Below are positions 29,401 to 39,448 of a DNA stretch of 64,000 nucleotides, piece by piece. The DNA is from Marsupella aquatica (taxonomy: Eukaryota > Marchantiophyta), in the NCBI GenBank assembly GCA_973895155.1, contig OZ316898.1:11780001-11844000 (forward strand). Reading direction: 5' to 3'. Position 1 is the first letter of the stretch. Every line of letters begins with the position of its first letter. The notes below the pieces were generated by a model. That model was not told the DNA's origin, made no database searches, and worked only from the letters and a program-made list of their open reading frames with translations. Made by a program: the position numbers and the translations under genes.

Positions 29401-30012
29401 CGTCGAGAGAAGACCCACCCATCAGTAGACGAGCTTCTTCAGAGCATGCAACACTGTGAAGTAAAAAAAATCATCTCCAGAACGACAAATCACGGTGGCA
29501 GAGTTCCTTCACATTACTCCACAGTAGACCCCACATATGAACACAATTCAACCGCCGTACCCCTGAGGAAATCATGACCAGCACCAGTTCTCTATGTTCT
29601 GGAAACTAAGGAAACCATGACCAAAGCATCACTGGCAAAAATCTCCAGCACACGTCCATGCCCCTCCTTGGCTGTAGTACGAAACTAGATTAAGGATCTC
29701 AAGCCTCGCCCAAATTAAGGGTGCGGTCCCCACTAAACGAACGATCTAGCTAGTACATAGATGTCCTGCCGCAATCTAGAATCCAAGACAAAGGCTAAGC
29801 ACCTCAGAGTTGTACGCATTCACATCGACTTTCCGATTCTTCAGCAGGGCATCGATGACCTTCACATTTCCTTCTTGCACGGCTCGGAAGAATGACGCCT
29901 GATTCAAGTTCCCCGCTTGAACGCCAATCTGCGCTCCCGCATCGTCTCCTAGCCCTACGCTCTGCACACTAGCCTCGATCGAATCCGTCGCTGTAGTTCC
30001 TGCTGACGCCAT
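26434..30012 (-). CDS. Ankyrin repeat-BTB/POZ protein
   Basis: Six exons on the minus strand: 30012-29803, 27977-27722, 27582-27350, 27132-26977, 26853-26799, 26606-26434; GT-AG introns, phases consistent, 360 residues. Residues about 35-170 form roughly three ankyrin-type repeats ('ASFFRAVQEGNVKVIDALLK', 'GATALHLVVYKYEEQRHLEA', 'HKTPLLIALELKSSLYVKG'). About 205-300 is a BTB/POZ domain: 'KHDLVEFVAEGKDIVALKLL', 'LESNRMELHDTS', 'MVHYLYVGTLDP', 'LFVTAHKYGVECLKG'. BTB proteins often bind Cullin-3 as substrate adaptors, with the ankyrin part binding the partner; for this protein that is inference. The donor of exon 1 (GTGCTT) is weak. Intron 1 is 1.8 kb, far longer than the others, and may contain inserted sequence. 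The ATG at 30012 is the only one giving a clean first exon. Confidence 0.88.
28100..28900 (-). other. Coding-like fragments inside intron 1 of the ankyrin-BTB gene
   Basis: On the minus strand, 28695-28507 gives an open frame with 'AVVTAADPNDLEISSTSR' and 28434-28108 another with 'LVMCVFPIIDHDVTSETT'. A third frame near 28,650-28,800 reads 'VGILQEILEWQSEGVDST'. No family is recognised and no splice pair joins them in frame with the BTB model. They could be an inserted gene fragment, an unused exon set or chance. Confidence 0.25.
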
Positions 30013-32612
30013 CCCTGCAAGCCAATATCTTATGCCTGCCTGCCTCCCTGCGCCTACCCCCTAGCTGCTTCACCCAATCTCACCAAATCCTTCGCTGCTG
30101 CTTCCTTCACCCAATCTTGCTCTCTCCAGTCCCCTGTCGATCTGTTATCCCGTGAACTTCAGGCAAATCTCGAGCAATCCGACCCCAATCTACTCCACAC
30201 AACTCAGCTGGAAACCCTCACTTCTTCGTTCCTGATTTGTGAACTCAGGTACGAGAGTGGCCCTCAACAGGAAGTTACTCGATTCTTCTCTCTCAATTAT
30301 CTTCAGCGCTCTTCGAATTGCGTTTCTGCTCTGCGTGCCTGACGGATGCTCCTCTCGTACCCATCCTCCCTTCTTTGCGATTCTCGAGATGCGCTTTGTC
30401 ACGTCAACCTGACAAGTGTGCATGCCATCATCCCTCCCTTTTGGCCGCCATGTGAACAGTCAGCTCTGCCTGAGTGTGCTGTGCATAAGTGCGTTCCGTG
30501 GTTAAGTGCAAGGAAAATCAGGATTTTTTTCCTAAAAGGAGATGCGATTTTTAATGCAGTTTTCTGGAGCCTAGGACTTACCCCCTTGTGTTTGTAAGGC
30601 CTGTTTTCGCCAAATGGTGTCTGTTGCAATTCAGAGGGCTCACTCAGGCATTTGTAGGGTGAGGTTCAGAGGGCTCAGGAAATTGTAGGGGCAAGGATCA
30701 GAGGGCTCAGGCATTTGTATGGGCGAGGCGGGTTAGTTCTAGGGTGTTGTAATGGATTCCTTTGCTAGACCCTCTTATGCAACTCACCTTGGATCTTTAC
30801 CAGGCTCTTCACTTTGCTGAGGAGGTAGGGTTTTAAGGTCTTTTGTTCATGGCTGTTTTAGTGGTGCTCTCCTTGCTTGGTTGCTCTGGCTTTTTTGTTC
30901 TTTGGTTTCTTTCCCTTGATTGCGTCTTTTGCATTTGGGATAGTGTTTCCAGGTTAAGTGCCTTTTGTTCTTTTGTAGTTTGATATACAAGTTTTTCTAA
31001 GTGCATGTTGACCATCTTTACATGAAGACATGTATAATAGTCAGCTGTGTCTAACCAATCTGCGCATAACTGCATCCCATGTTTAAGTGCACCAAAAATA
31101 GTTATTCCACAAAGAAATAAGCATTTTCATGACCAGATGCAATTTTCAATGCAGTTTTTTCAGGTGCATGTTCACCAAACAGTACAAGAAATTCTGTACA
31201 GGCAGAACTGTCTAAGTGCACTGTGCGTGGCTGCATCCTGTACACTTCAAGTAAGATAGTCCCTCCATGAGGAAATCAGGATTTCTAAGAGTATATGTGA
31301 TTTCTAATGCAGTATTTTGAGGTGCATGTTGACTGGGCCTGTCAAAGTTCATGGAGTTATATGGAAGCCATCCAGGCAACAATCTCTGACATTAGCTGAG
31401 TGCTTGAGCAGCTCCTATAACTTGTCATTGAGATTCAAATGGCATCTGTCCCCCAAGAGACCTTTGAAGTCATTGCCCATCTGGAGTTGATTGCCATTTT
31501 GAAGTGAACACTCTCATGCTTGGTGACCAGCCATACTTCAAATTCTAACCAGTAATTACTCTTTACAGAAGCTGTCAAAACTACCCACCCCTGCCCAGAA
31601 AAGTGGCCGTGCTTAATGCTTTGAGATGCCCTATTATATCTTAAATTTGCACAGTCGCCATGTTGCATGACTAACTGCATTCAACGCTTAAGTGCAAAGA
31701 AAATCATTCTTTAAAAATATATTATTTAGCATTTCTTTGACTATATGCAATTTTTAATTTTTCATTGAAGTGTTGACAGCAATTAATTTTGAAAATTTAA
31801 TTGTAACATATAAAATTTGGATAAAATTTAGATTATTGATACTGACAGTCTGACCTACTATTTTATTTACGTATAACACATTGGCCAGCCTGGACTATAT
31901 AGTTTGAAATGCTCACAACGCATGTCTGAATGATTCCGTGGTGTAAAAATAGAACATTAAATAAAATTTAAAAATGGTCGCACCATCAGGAGCTCCAAGG
32001 CTGGAGGGAGCATTATTTAAGAAAAACCTACAGAGATAAATTGTAAAAAGCCCAGATACATTTGTGCAACCTTAAACATTGAGAGCTTGACACTGATGCA
32101 ACCACTTTGTTATGGGAACAAGTCCCTTTATCCAGTGCCTCTCCCTCTATATGCTCAAATTGTCTCCATTTATATGTTTAAAACCCAGTTCTAGCAGTCC
32201 TTCCAGTCTTGGACCTCCCATGAAGCACCGTCATCAAGCTTGATCCCCTCACCTAAACATGGCTTGGCCAACCTTGACACTATCACGGATGCTCAAATAA
32301 GCTAACTTTGGTGATCCTTTTCACCTCTAGTGATATTTCCGATACAAAGCGGGATACAAAGTCTCACTTATCCTACCAAGGCTGATAGTCATGGACTAAA
32401 TGCTGGCTTAGCAATGGCTTGCACATACATAAGGATCCCCAAGGTAAATACTCCATCAAATAGCAAGAGACAATTTGGCCATTGTCTTGTCTCAAGTTCA
32501 ACAATCATTAGAAATATGGTCAACATATAGAAAGTCCAACATTTACCAGCCTTGCCATACATAATGAAAATGAATAATTGGCATCTATGCTGATTTGGAG
32601 CAACTCTGTTGG
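30013..32612. other. Intergenic region with degenerate repeats
   Basis: The first few hundred bases are upstream of the ankyrin-BTB gene and should hold its promoter. From about 30.45 kb on there are degenerate repeats (separate entry) and three copies of 'CAGAGGGCTCAGG'/'CATTTGTAGGG' near 30,630-30,735. From 31.8 to 32.6 kb I see AT-rich sequence without a supported gene. Confidence 0.5.
30450..31765. repeat. Four dispersed copies of a degenerate repeat of about 135 bp
   Basis: Copies near 30,455-30,580, 31,035-31,180, 31,190-31,335 and 31,650-31,765 share an ordered set of words: 'CTGTCTAAGTG'-like, 'ACTGCATCC', 'TTAAGTGCA', 'GATGC.ATTTTTAATGCAGT' and 'GGTGCATGTT'. They are strongly diverged and lie in the same orientation, so this is an old tandem array. 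Confidence 0.6.
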
Positions 32613-32790
32613 GTTGTCGTGACATATAGTATCGTAGCCATAGTGTATCGAAAACATATAAGTCACCGGCAAGGCATATGTGCAAGCTGCTAGCAACCAA
32701 AATGCATAGAAAAAGTCCAATCACATTCACAAGTGCCAAGAAAAAGCAAATGAAGTGATATGTACGTAGTGGAGGTGTAAACCTCTGTAT
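32613..32790 (-). repeat. Second, truncated LTR in tandem
   Basis: These 178 bases match 33151-33328 (the start of the full 3' LTR in element sense) with only three differences. They begin exactly where the full LTR ends, so two LTRs stand head to tail and the second is cut off after 178 bases of U3. Confidence 0.85.
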
Positions 32791-33328
32791 ATAAAAGGTG
32801 TAAGAGAAACAATTGTACTGAAATCAAATCAAAAACCGGCAGGATGCCAAGATCGGCCGGGAGCATCTAACGAATCATTGTGTGAATCCCGTGTATGGAA
32901 CCGACGAGCACTGTCTGAGCTCTGTCAACAGCGATTCAAGAAGAACTGAAAAAACCCACAAAGAAAGACATGCCCTAAGTAAACAAAGTCCTGGCGTCAC
33001 ACTAACAAGCGCGTTTGCTTCAAGAACGCCTGGCATTTGCTATAAGAACATGTCGCTAACTCAAGTAGTACACTAGCCCTAACTACATACCTAGCGGGCA
33101 TGCGAGGGACATGCCGATGTGCATAAGAGGCACTGTCCCTCGGCATGACAGTTGTCGTGACATATAGTATCGTAGCCATAGTGTATCGAAAACATATAAG
33201 TCACCAGCAAGGCATATGTGCAAGCTGCTAGCAACCAACATGCATAGAAAAAGTCCAATCACATTCACAAGTGCCAAGAAAAAGCAAATGAAGTGGTATG
33301 TACGTAGTGGAGGTGTAAACCTCTGTAT
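32791..33328 (-). repeat. 3' LTR, 538 bp
   Basis: In element sense it starts right after the G-rich polypurine tract ('ATACAGAGG') and ends in 'CTTTTAT'. The ends are defined by the tandem partial copy and by the 87-bp match to the right-hand remnant. The usual TG...CA ends are absent. A minus frame with a signal-peptide-like start crosses it, but this is LTR sequence and not a host gene. Confidence 0.75.
32934..32948 (-). promoter_or_regulatory. Possible transcript start / self-primer site in the LTR
   Basis: Read in element sense this is CAGTTCTTCTTGAAT, at LTR positions 381-395. It is the perfect reverse complement of the 15 bases at the 5' LTR/leader junction (42325-42311). In Tf1-type elements the first bases of the RNA pair with such a site and prime reverse transcription. 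By analogy R would start here, giving U3 of 380 and R-U5 of 158 bases. Confidence 0.5.
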
Positions 33329-33345
33329 CCCCCCCAGACCACAGC
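33329..33345 (-). other. Polypurine tract
   Basis: In element sense the run GGTCTGGGGGGG lies directly before the 3' LTR and about 30 bases after the integrase-PHD stop codon. This is the usual place for the plus-strand primer of LTR retrotransposons. Confidence 0.7.
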
Positions 33346-33367
33346 CAAAAGGAGGGCTGAAGAAAAT

Positions 33368-34931
33368 TCAGGTAGCACGTGGAGCACAGGAAGGGCAAAA
33401 CCATAACCCTTCTGGCACCTGGGTAAGTTCAGGCCGAAGGCAGAAAAGATGGTACCCTCCATTGCAATTGTCACACAGCAGCATCTGGTCAGCATCATCA
33501 ATTCGCAAACACACTTTGCAAGGGTAGTCCACAGGTGGAATCCAAGTAGAAGTCACAATGGTGGGATCCAGGTTAGGCAGATGACAAGGGGCGCAGTTCT
33601 TGGCATTGTCAACAATTATGCGCCCATCTGCCCCTTGTAACTCTAGCACTCCAGACGGTCGAATAGCTTTAACCCTGAGAATAGTATGACTAGTAGAGGT
33701 GTCCAGGGTGTCGTTAGCTTGCCGCTGCAAGTACACGAAATCTCCCACATCAAACTTCCTGACCTTGGGCTGAAAAGTGCCCCCTCGTGTGTGTGCATAA
33801 CGCAGTGTGTCCCTGTGCTGTGCAATGGCCAAATTCTCCATGGCCATGGGCATAACCCTCCTGAATAGGGCAACCCTCTCAGAGATCACATCAGACCAAG
33901 TCAGAGCTGAATCCAAGTCCACCACCTGAAGCATGTGAGCAGCAATAGCAAAAGGTGGAACTAGGTGACGACCAAACAACAAGAAGTAGGGAGAAAAGTT
34001 AGACAGTGATGCATGTCTGGACATCCTATACCCCATGGCAATGTAGGGTAAGGCCAGGTCCCAATCCTCCTTGTTTTTGGTGAGGCAGATCTTTCAGAGG
34101 CCCTTCTTGCATGTCTGAACCATGCGCTCTGCCAAGCCATCTGCCTGTGGGTGATCTCGTGATGTCCGGCGATGATCAATGAGGGTCTGATCAAGCAGCT
34201 CCTGGAACTCTCCTCTAAACTCTGAGCCCTGGTCAGTGAGACATTCTGCACAAGCTCCAAAGTGGCTGAGAACTTGTTGCAGGAATGCCTGGCTGGTGCT
34301 ACGGGAGGTCTTATCCGGCAATGCCACAAGTTCTATCCACTTGGAGAAATGCTCTATCATGATCATGATGTAGAGATTACCCCAAGACGTGAGGGGTAAT
34401 TCTCCAGCCAAATCACATGACTAGCGATAAAACATGCCCTGAATAGGGAGTGGATGAAGTGTGGGTTGCCGAGATGTGAAAGAAGTCCTCACCCTATCAC
34501 ACTGTTCACACCGGGCAATAACATCTCGAACCTGGCCATGCATACCTCTCCAATGATAATGAGGGACCAAAAGGCTGTAAGTCCTCTTAACGCCAAAATG
34601 ACCAAGCTCATAATGTACCTTACGGATAAGGCCAACCCTCTCATGAATGGGTGGAACCACCACTTCCCTGTCTGGCAAGCAACGCACGAGATGATTTCCC
34701 TTCCACAAGTAACGCTTGGACCTTTGCTAAATTCGGTCTCTCTGGGTTGCAGTAACATGTATGGGGTACTCCCCATGCTGCAAAAATCTCAGAGTGTCGT
34801 TGTCCTCCCATATGTCCACCACAGGTTGGTCAACAACGTAGCATGGCAGCAAAGCAAGATAGGTAGATGCATGAAATGTGGGCAGGATGGAAACCTGGTC
34901 AAAATCCTGTCGTGCATCTGAGGAATCATCA
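33368..34931 (-). pseudogene. Integrase with C-terminal PHD finger (pol 3' part)
   Basis: Lies one frame off the RT part; the shift is near 34,938. In order: an HHCC zinc-binding region ('VHYELGHFGV', 'CEQCDRVRT'), the catalytic core with 'LTDQGSEFRG' and 'DHPQADGLAERM' (the second Asp and the Glu of the DD35E triad), a C-terminal region with 'FDVGDFVYL', then a PHD finger. In-frame stops: TAG 34727-34729, TAG 34421-34423, TGA 34094-34096. The first replaces a likely CAG, the second a CAG or TGG, the third a likely CGA codon. The frame ends at 33368. Function by family: inserts the cDNA copy into host chromatin. Many gypsy elements carry a chromodomain at this end; this one carries a PHD finger. 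Confidence 0.9.
33386..33520 (-). other. PHD finger domain fused to integrase
   Basis: The eight metal ligands are in C4-H-C3 order: 'CKVC', then 11 residues, 'CDNC', four residues, His, two residues, Cys, 14 residues, 'CPSC'. The Trp two residues before the seventh ligand is also present. The 'DDADQMLLCD' stretch is typical of PHD fingers. PHD fingers read histone H3 tails, so a targeting role for integration is a fair inference; the methylation state it reads cannot be told from sequence alone. Confidence 0.88.
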
Positions 34932-36692
34932 GAGGCAACAAAGGGCTGCGGGACATAGTGTCAGCATTTTGATGTGTCATACCAGGCCTATGAATTACCT
35001 CAAAATCATACTCCTGGAGTATGAGCGCCCAACGAGCAAGCTTGCCAGTAAGCTTGTCGTTGGTCATCAACCACTTCAAGGGCTGGTGGTCGGTGTAGAG
35101 AACAAACTTGGTCCCATAGAGGTAGGGCTTGTAATGTATGACAGCCCACACAACAGCAAGGCATTCACCCTCATAAGAAGAATAATGACTCTCTGCCTGA
35201 TTGTTGCTCCTGGATGCATAGGCAATGACGTACTCTTTACCTTCCTCATCATGCTGGCCCAGAATGGCACCAATCCCAAGGGCACTCCAATCTGTGTGGA
35301 GCACAAAGACCTTGCTGAAATCAGGTCTTCTCAGCACCGAGTATTCTGAGAGCTTCTCCTTCAAAGTGGCAAATGCTGCCTCAGCATCTGTACTCCATGT
35401 CCAAGTCACATTCTTTTTCAACAAAGCATACAATGGGTGTGCAATGGTGCTGAAATCTTTGATGTAGATCCGGTAGTAATAATTGCACAACCCAATAAAA
35501 CTCCTCAAAGTGTGAACATCGGTAGGAGTGGGCATTTCCAAGATGGATACCACCTTGGCCCAGTGAGCCATGGTTCCATTTGGAAGAATGCGGTGCCCAA
35601 GGTATACTACTGATCTGACAGCAAATTCACACTTCTTGGGGTGTATCTTTAGGTTCACCTTCTTAAGCCTCATGAATAGCTCCTCGAGGTCAAGTAGATG
35701 CTGGTCAAATCCTTTGCTGTGGACCAACACATCATCAATGTAGCATTTCAGAAACTCAGCACCTTGAAGAACCTGGTCCATGACTCTTTGAAAGAATATG
35801 GGCGCATTCTTCAAGCCAAATGGCATCACCAACCACTCCCATAGTTGGTTACTACCATGGAAAGCTGTTTTCTTGCGGTCCTTTGCAAGCAGCAAAATCT
35901 GGTTAAAGCCTTGCCTTAGATCCACAAGAGTGAAGATGTCTGAGTCTCCAATGCTGTCAAATAGCTCCTCTAGCCGTGGCATGGGATACCTGTCCTGGGG
36001 TGTAACCAGATTTAGTGGCCTGTAGTCCCCACACATGTGCTTCTCTGTCCACAATCCACTGTAATCCTTCTTTGCTGGCATCACTATAGCTGCTGCAAAA
36101 TCTGATGTAGATGGCTGAATAATACCAGCTTCATATAACTCTTGGCACCTCTCATCCACCAGCTGCCACTCATGCTTACTCAAACGATGTCTCCGCCTGA
36201 AGATAGGTATTTCATCAGCCAACTCAATGGAGAACTGCATGGTCTTGCACTTACCCAAGTCCTTCATAGAGAAAGCAAACACGTTCTCATGCTTGAGGAG
36301 CAAATTCAGCAGCTGGTCCTTCTGTCTTTTACTCAGGTGGTTGCCCATGATGAACGTGTAGTTGGCAACACTAGGAATAGGACCTGATGTACTCGTGCTT
36401 GAAGAGCCAGAAGTGCTAGCCTCTCCACTGTCCAAGCTGCTAGCATGCTGCTGATAAGGTGATGAGGCCTCTCCAAGGCCTGTTGTATCTGTTGCTCTGG
36501 TCTGATCCACACCATGAAACTCAGAAATAATATCAGCCACGTTACAAGGGACCTCCTCCCCCCCAACACTTGGACTGAAGCGGTGAGTGTTGAATAGAGG
36601 TAAGTGCACTTGGTCTGGATGCCATGTAGTAGCACCATGGAGTGGTAGGGCTGGAACTCCTGATGCTGGATGAATGTACATCTGAAAAAGGA
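34932..36692 (-). pseudogene. Reverse transcriptase and RNase H (pol middle part)
   Basis: This stretch has no stop. After a Ser/Thr-rich linker (36,680-36,370) comes RT: 'CGDYRPLN', 'TLVDLRQGFNQI', 'MPFGLKNAPIFFQRVMD' and the catalytic 'YIDDVLVHS' (YIDD at 35731-35742), then 'HPKKCEFAVRSVVYLGH'. RNase H follows (about 35,316-34,947) with its acidic residues in 'LHTDWSALGIGAILGQ', 'YEGECLAVVWAV', 'LYTDHQPLKWL' and 'HQNADTMSR'. The catalytic residues are intact here; the element is disabled elsewhere. It is labelled pseudogene because its frame is broken up- and downstream. Confidence 0.95.
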
Positions 36693-37872
36693 TGCAAGTG
36701 ACCAGAAGCCAAGTGAGAGCATTAAGATCCATTACCCTGCCAAGTAAAGCATTCCTGGCCAGCTTGGTGATTTTGGTGTGGCATGTAGTACCGGGTTGGA
36801 AGCCCATAGCCCATTCTCTCTCCTCAGGACTAGGTTCATCCCATGTACCGGTAGAATGTCGGTAAACCAGGCCAGGACCATCACCCTGAAAAGCATGTGC
36901 ACCTGGAAAGGACACAAATATAGGCCAAGCAGCACGGGGCTGTCCAATGGTATTGGCTGGATACCAAGGTGCTGGCTCTTGCCGTGTAACTGGTTGGCAA
37001 GAACTGTCAAGATCCAAAATCTGGTCCACTGTGAAGTTAGTGTCCCTGGATGTGTGGTGAAGAGCTAACTCCAACAAGGAAGGTGGTGCAAGGTTAGTCC
37101 AAAAGTTACGAAGACGATGTGCATAAGAACCACAGTGCACTGCATCAATGAGAAGGGGTGGTCCCAAGTAGTGCTGGACCACACTGAAATCCTCTTTGAC
37201 CTGTGGTCGTTGGTCAAACTGAGATTGAGTATTCTCAATGATATAACCAATAGCAGGATAAAGGGATTGAGCCCAGGTGAGAATCTGAACCAATGCTGTG
37301 AAAAGGCCAGAACGAGAATCATGCAGTCCAGCACCGTGACCAGCAGCTGAAAACCCTTGGCATTCCCAACCAGCTATGATCAAATCAAGGGAGCCAAGAA
37401 GGGTTAAGTGCTGGTGCTAGACAAGCTGGATATCTGGAGGAAAGAAAGAAAATGCAGACTTCCATGCACTGTGTGGAAACTGTTGAGGAAATCGCTCTAA
37501 AAATTCCAGCAGACAGGATTCAGCCACTTGCCTTGCACCTGGATCAATATCCACATAGATGTACTGCTTCACCACCATGTCAGACTGTAGGAGAGCTTCC
37601 AGGCCTGTAGAAATGCCACCAAAAAGCTCAAGCAATGTAAGGCCATCCGGAGCAGGAGTCCATGTAACTGGTGCGCTCAAGATTGGGGCTATTGGCTGTC
37701 CATTGTGTTGCCCAAGGTCTTCAAACTTGCGCAATGCAGCCACCAAAGGTCCATGGGCTGCTTGGAGCCGTTGTACCACCTCTGGTTGATGATCCACGTT
37801 GCTGGAAAGTGCTGCTATACGTGTAGCAACATGTGCAGCAGCCACCTCATCGTCATCCTCCTCAATCCAATC
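36693..37872 (-). pseudogene. C5-cytosine DNA methyltransferase domain within pol
   Basis: About 320 residues in the same frame as protease and RT. Motif I 'LLELFGGISTGLEALL' (cofactor binding, 37,635 on), acidic motif II 'YVDIDP', motif IV 'GWECQGFSAAGHGAGLHDSR' with the nucleophile Cys (codon 37360-37362), motif VI 'ENTQ', motif VIII 'AHRLRNFWTNL', motif IX 'REWAMGF' and motif X-like 'ALLGRVMDLNALTWLL'. In nearly all C5 methyltransferases the catalytic Cys follows Pro; here Glu stands there. That change needs more than one base, so it is a family property and not decay. One TAG (37417-37419) lies between motifs I-II and IV. Role by family: transfers methyl from S-adenosylmethionine to cytosine; in an element it could methylate its own or host DNA. 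Known precedents are retrotransposon methyltransferases reported in dinoflagellates and charophyte algae. Confidence 0.92.
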
Positions 37873-39384
37873 TTACAATGGGTGGTTGACATAGGTAGCT
37901 GTGTGCACTGCTTTCAACACACAGTGGTGAGCCATAGGTGTATGGGCACCATGCAAATCAAGTGGAATGTAGCCCAAGTGTGAGCCATCAGTATGCCAAT
38001 CAACTCTGTAGTATGCATGCTCATGCCAGTTGTCAATGGTAAAACCTGGTGGGGACAAAGCCTCCTGGCCAATGAGCACATCATACATAGTGGCATTGGT
38101 AACCAAACATCTAACTGGGAAATGCAGTTCCTAATCTGTACCTCCATTAAAAGTAGTGAGTAAAGTAGAATTCTCACCCAGCACATCCTCCACAGTGCCA
38201 CTAGCAATCCGAATGTGCCACTTGGATTGCTGTAAATGATCAGTCAACAGTCCCATCTTCTTGGCAAACTGAATGCCCAATATCACTGGTTGAGCACCTA
38301 TGTCTAGCATGACCACCTGAGGAGTGTGACCCTCCAACTTGACCACTGAATTCCTGTTGTCAACAATGGCAATGGTGGTGGAAATTGAAGTCCTGTCACT
38401 AGGCACCACTCTCGGCAAATGATGAGGTACCTTGTGAAGGGAGTTAGTGTCCACGGTCTTTCCACTCAACAACATAGCCAGGAAAGATGGAGCAGCATGA
38501 TCAGAATCAAGTGTAGCTCTGGTCACACAATCAGCAACAATCGGTATTGGGGCAGCCAAACCAGTGGAAACATGTAAAGGAGAAGAAGAAGGTCCAGTAT
38601 GTACATGAGATTGGACCTCCAAAACCGGTGTCACAGGGGCTGATGAAGAATGCAGTGAACCCTCTAGCACCCTGAGGACAGCTCTAGCATCCAGCTGTAA
38701 ATCATGGCAACTAAAAAGTGGAGTTGTAAGAATCCTTTGTGCCATACCGGAGGTGAAATGCTCAAGAAGCTCAGGAGAAACAACTCCCTGTGAAATGTCA
38801 ACAGCACGTGGTGGTGGAATGGATGTAGCTGCAGCTCCCTCCCCCCTCGCCAACAAGGTGCACTCTTCAGCAAGTGTGAGTGGCTGAAAAGATTGGGGCA
38901 TGACAGCCCGAGCTCCCCTGGCTCTAGTCATAGGATCGGTAGCAAGACCATCAGCCTGTACAATGCGGCGTGTGGGAGCAATACGGGAGGCAGCATTGGC
39001 CTGCTGGTAAGCAAAATAGGAAGGGCAGAATGAATCTGAAAATTCTGCTGTAAGGCCAGGCGGTGTACCAGAGGACAACACACACTCACCCATATGAGCA
39101 TCAAATGGCAAGCCATAGAAAGAGTGGGGTAGAGGTGCTGAACTGTCAGTGGTGCCTGGGCCAGGGATGGGTGGCACGTGACCAGCCGGTTGAGAAGGAC
39201 CAGCAGAGGAAGTTGACTTGCCTTTGATGTTGGCAAGTTGGGCACGTAGGGACTCAACCTCATGAGTCAGAGATTGGAGTTGAGTTGTCTGTGCGTTGTG
39301 AGCCTCCTTTCTGAGCTGGTTGCTTCTGTTGCTGCTTGGGCGGTTTGTTGGCACTGGGTGCTTTGCCACTGGAAGGAGGAGCAA
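37873..39384 (-). pseudogene. Aspartic protease region of pol
   Basis: Begins with a Gln/Lys-rich and heptad-like stretch ('LTHEVESLRAQLANIKG'), then a long low-complexity linker, then a retropepsin-like domain. The active-site loop reads 'VMLDIGAQPVILG' (38,290-38,325), DIGA instead of the common DTGA or DSGA. The fold continues over the TAG at 38131-38133 ('TMYDVLIGQEAL'). A second stop (TAA 37873-37875) separates it from the methyltransferase. The reading frame differs from gag by one base; this may be a programmed shift or a deletion around 39,300-39,390. Confidence 0.8.
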
Positions 39385-39448
39385 TTGATGCAGTAGGAGC
39401 CCTCCTAGCTAGTGGGGGAGTGGAAGTAGGAGCAGGAGGAGGGGCCTG

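Noticed and set aside
32389-33277. Small minus-strand proteins with a signal-peptide-like start (32389-32739 and 33083-33277)
   Set aside because: The shared N-terminus comes from the duplicated LTR sequence, and the two downstream parts are unrelated.
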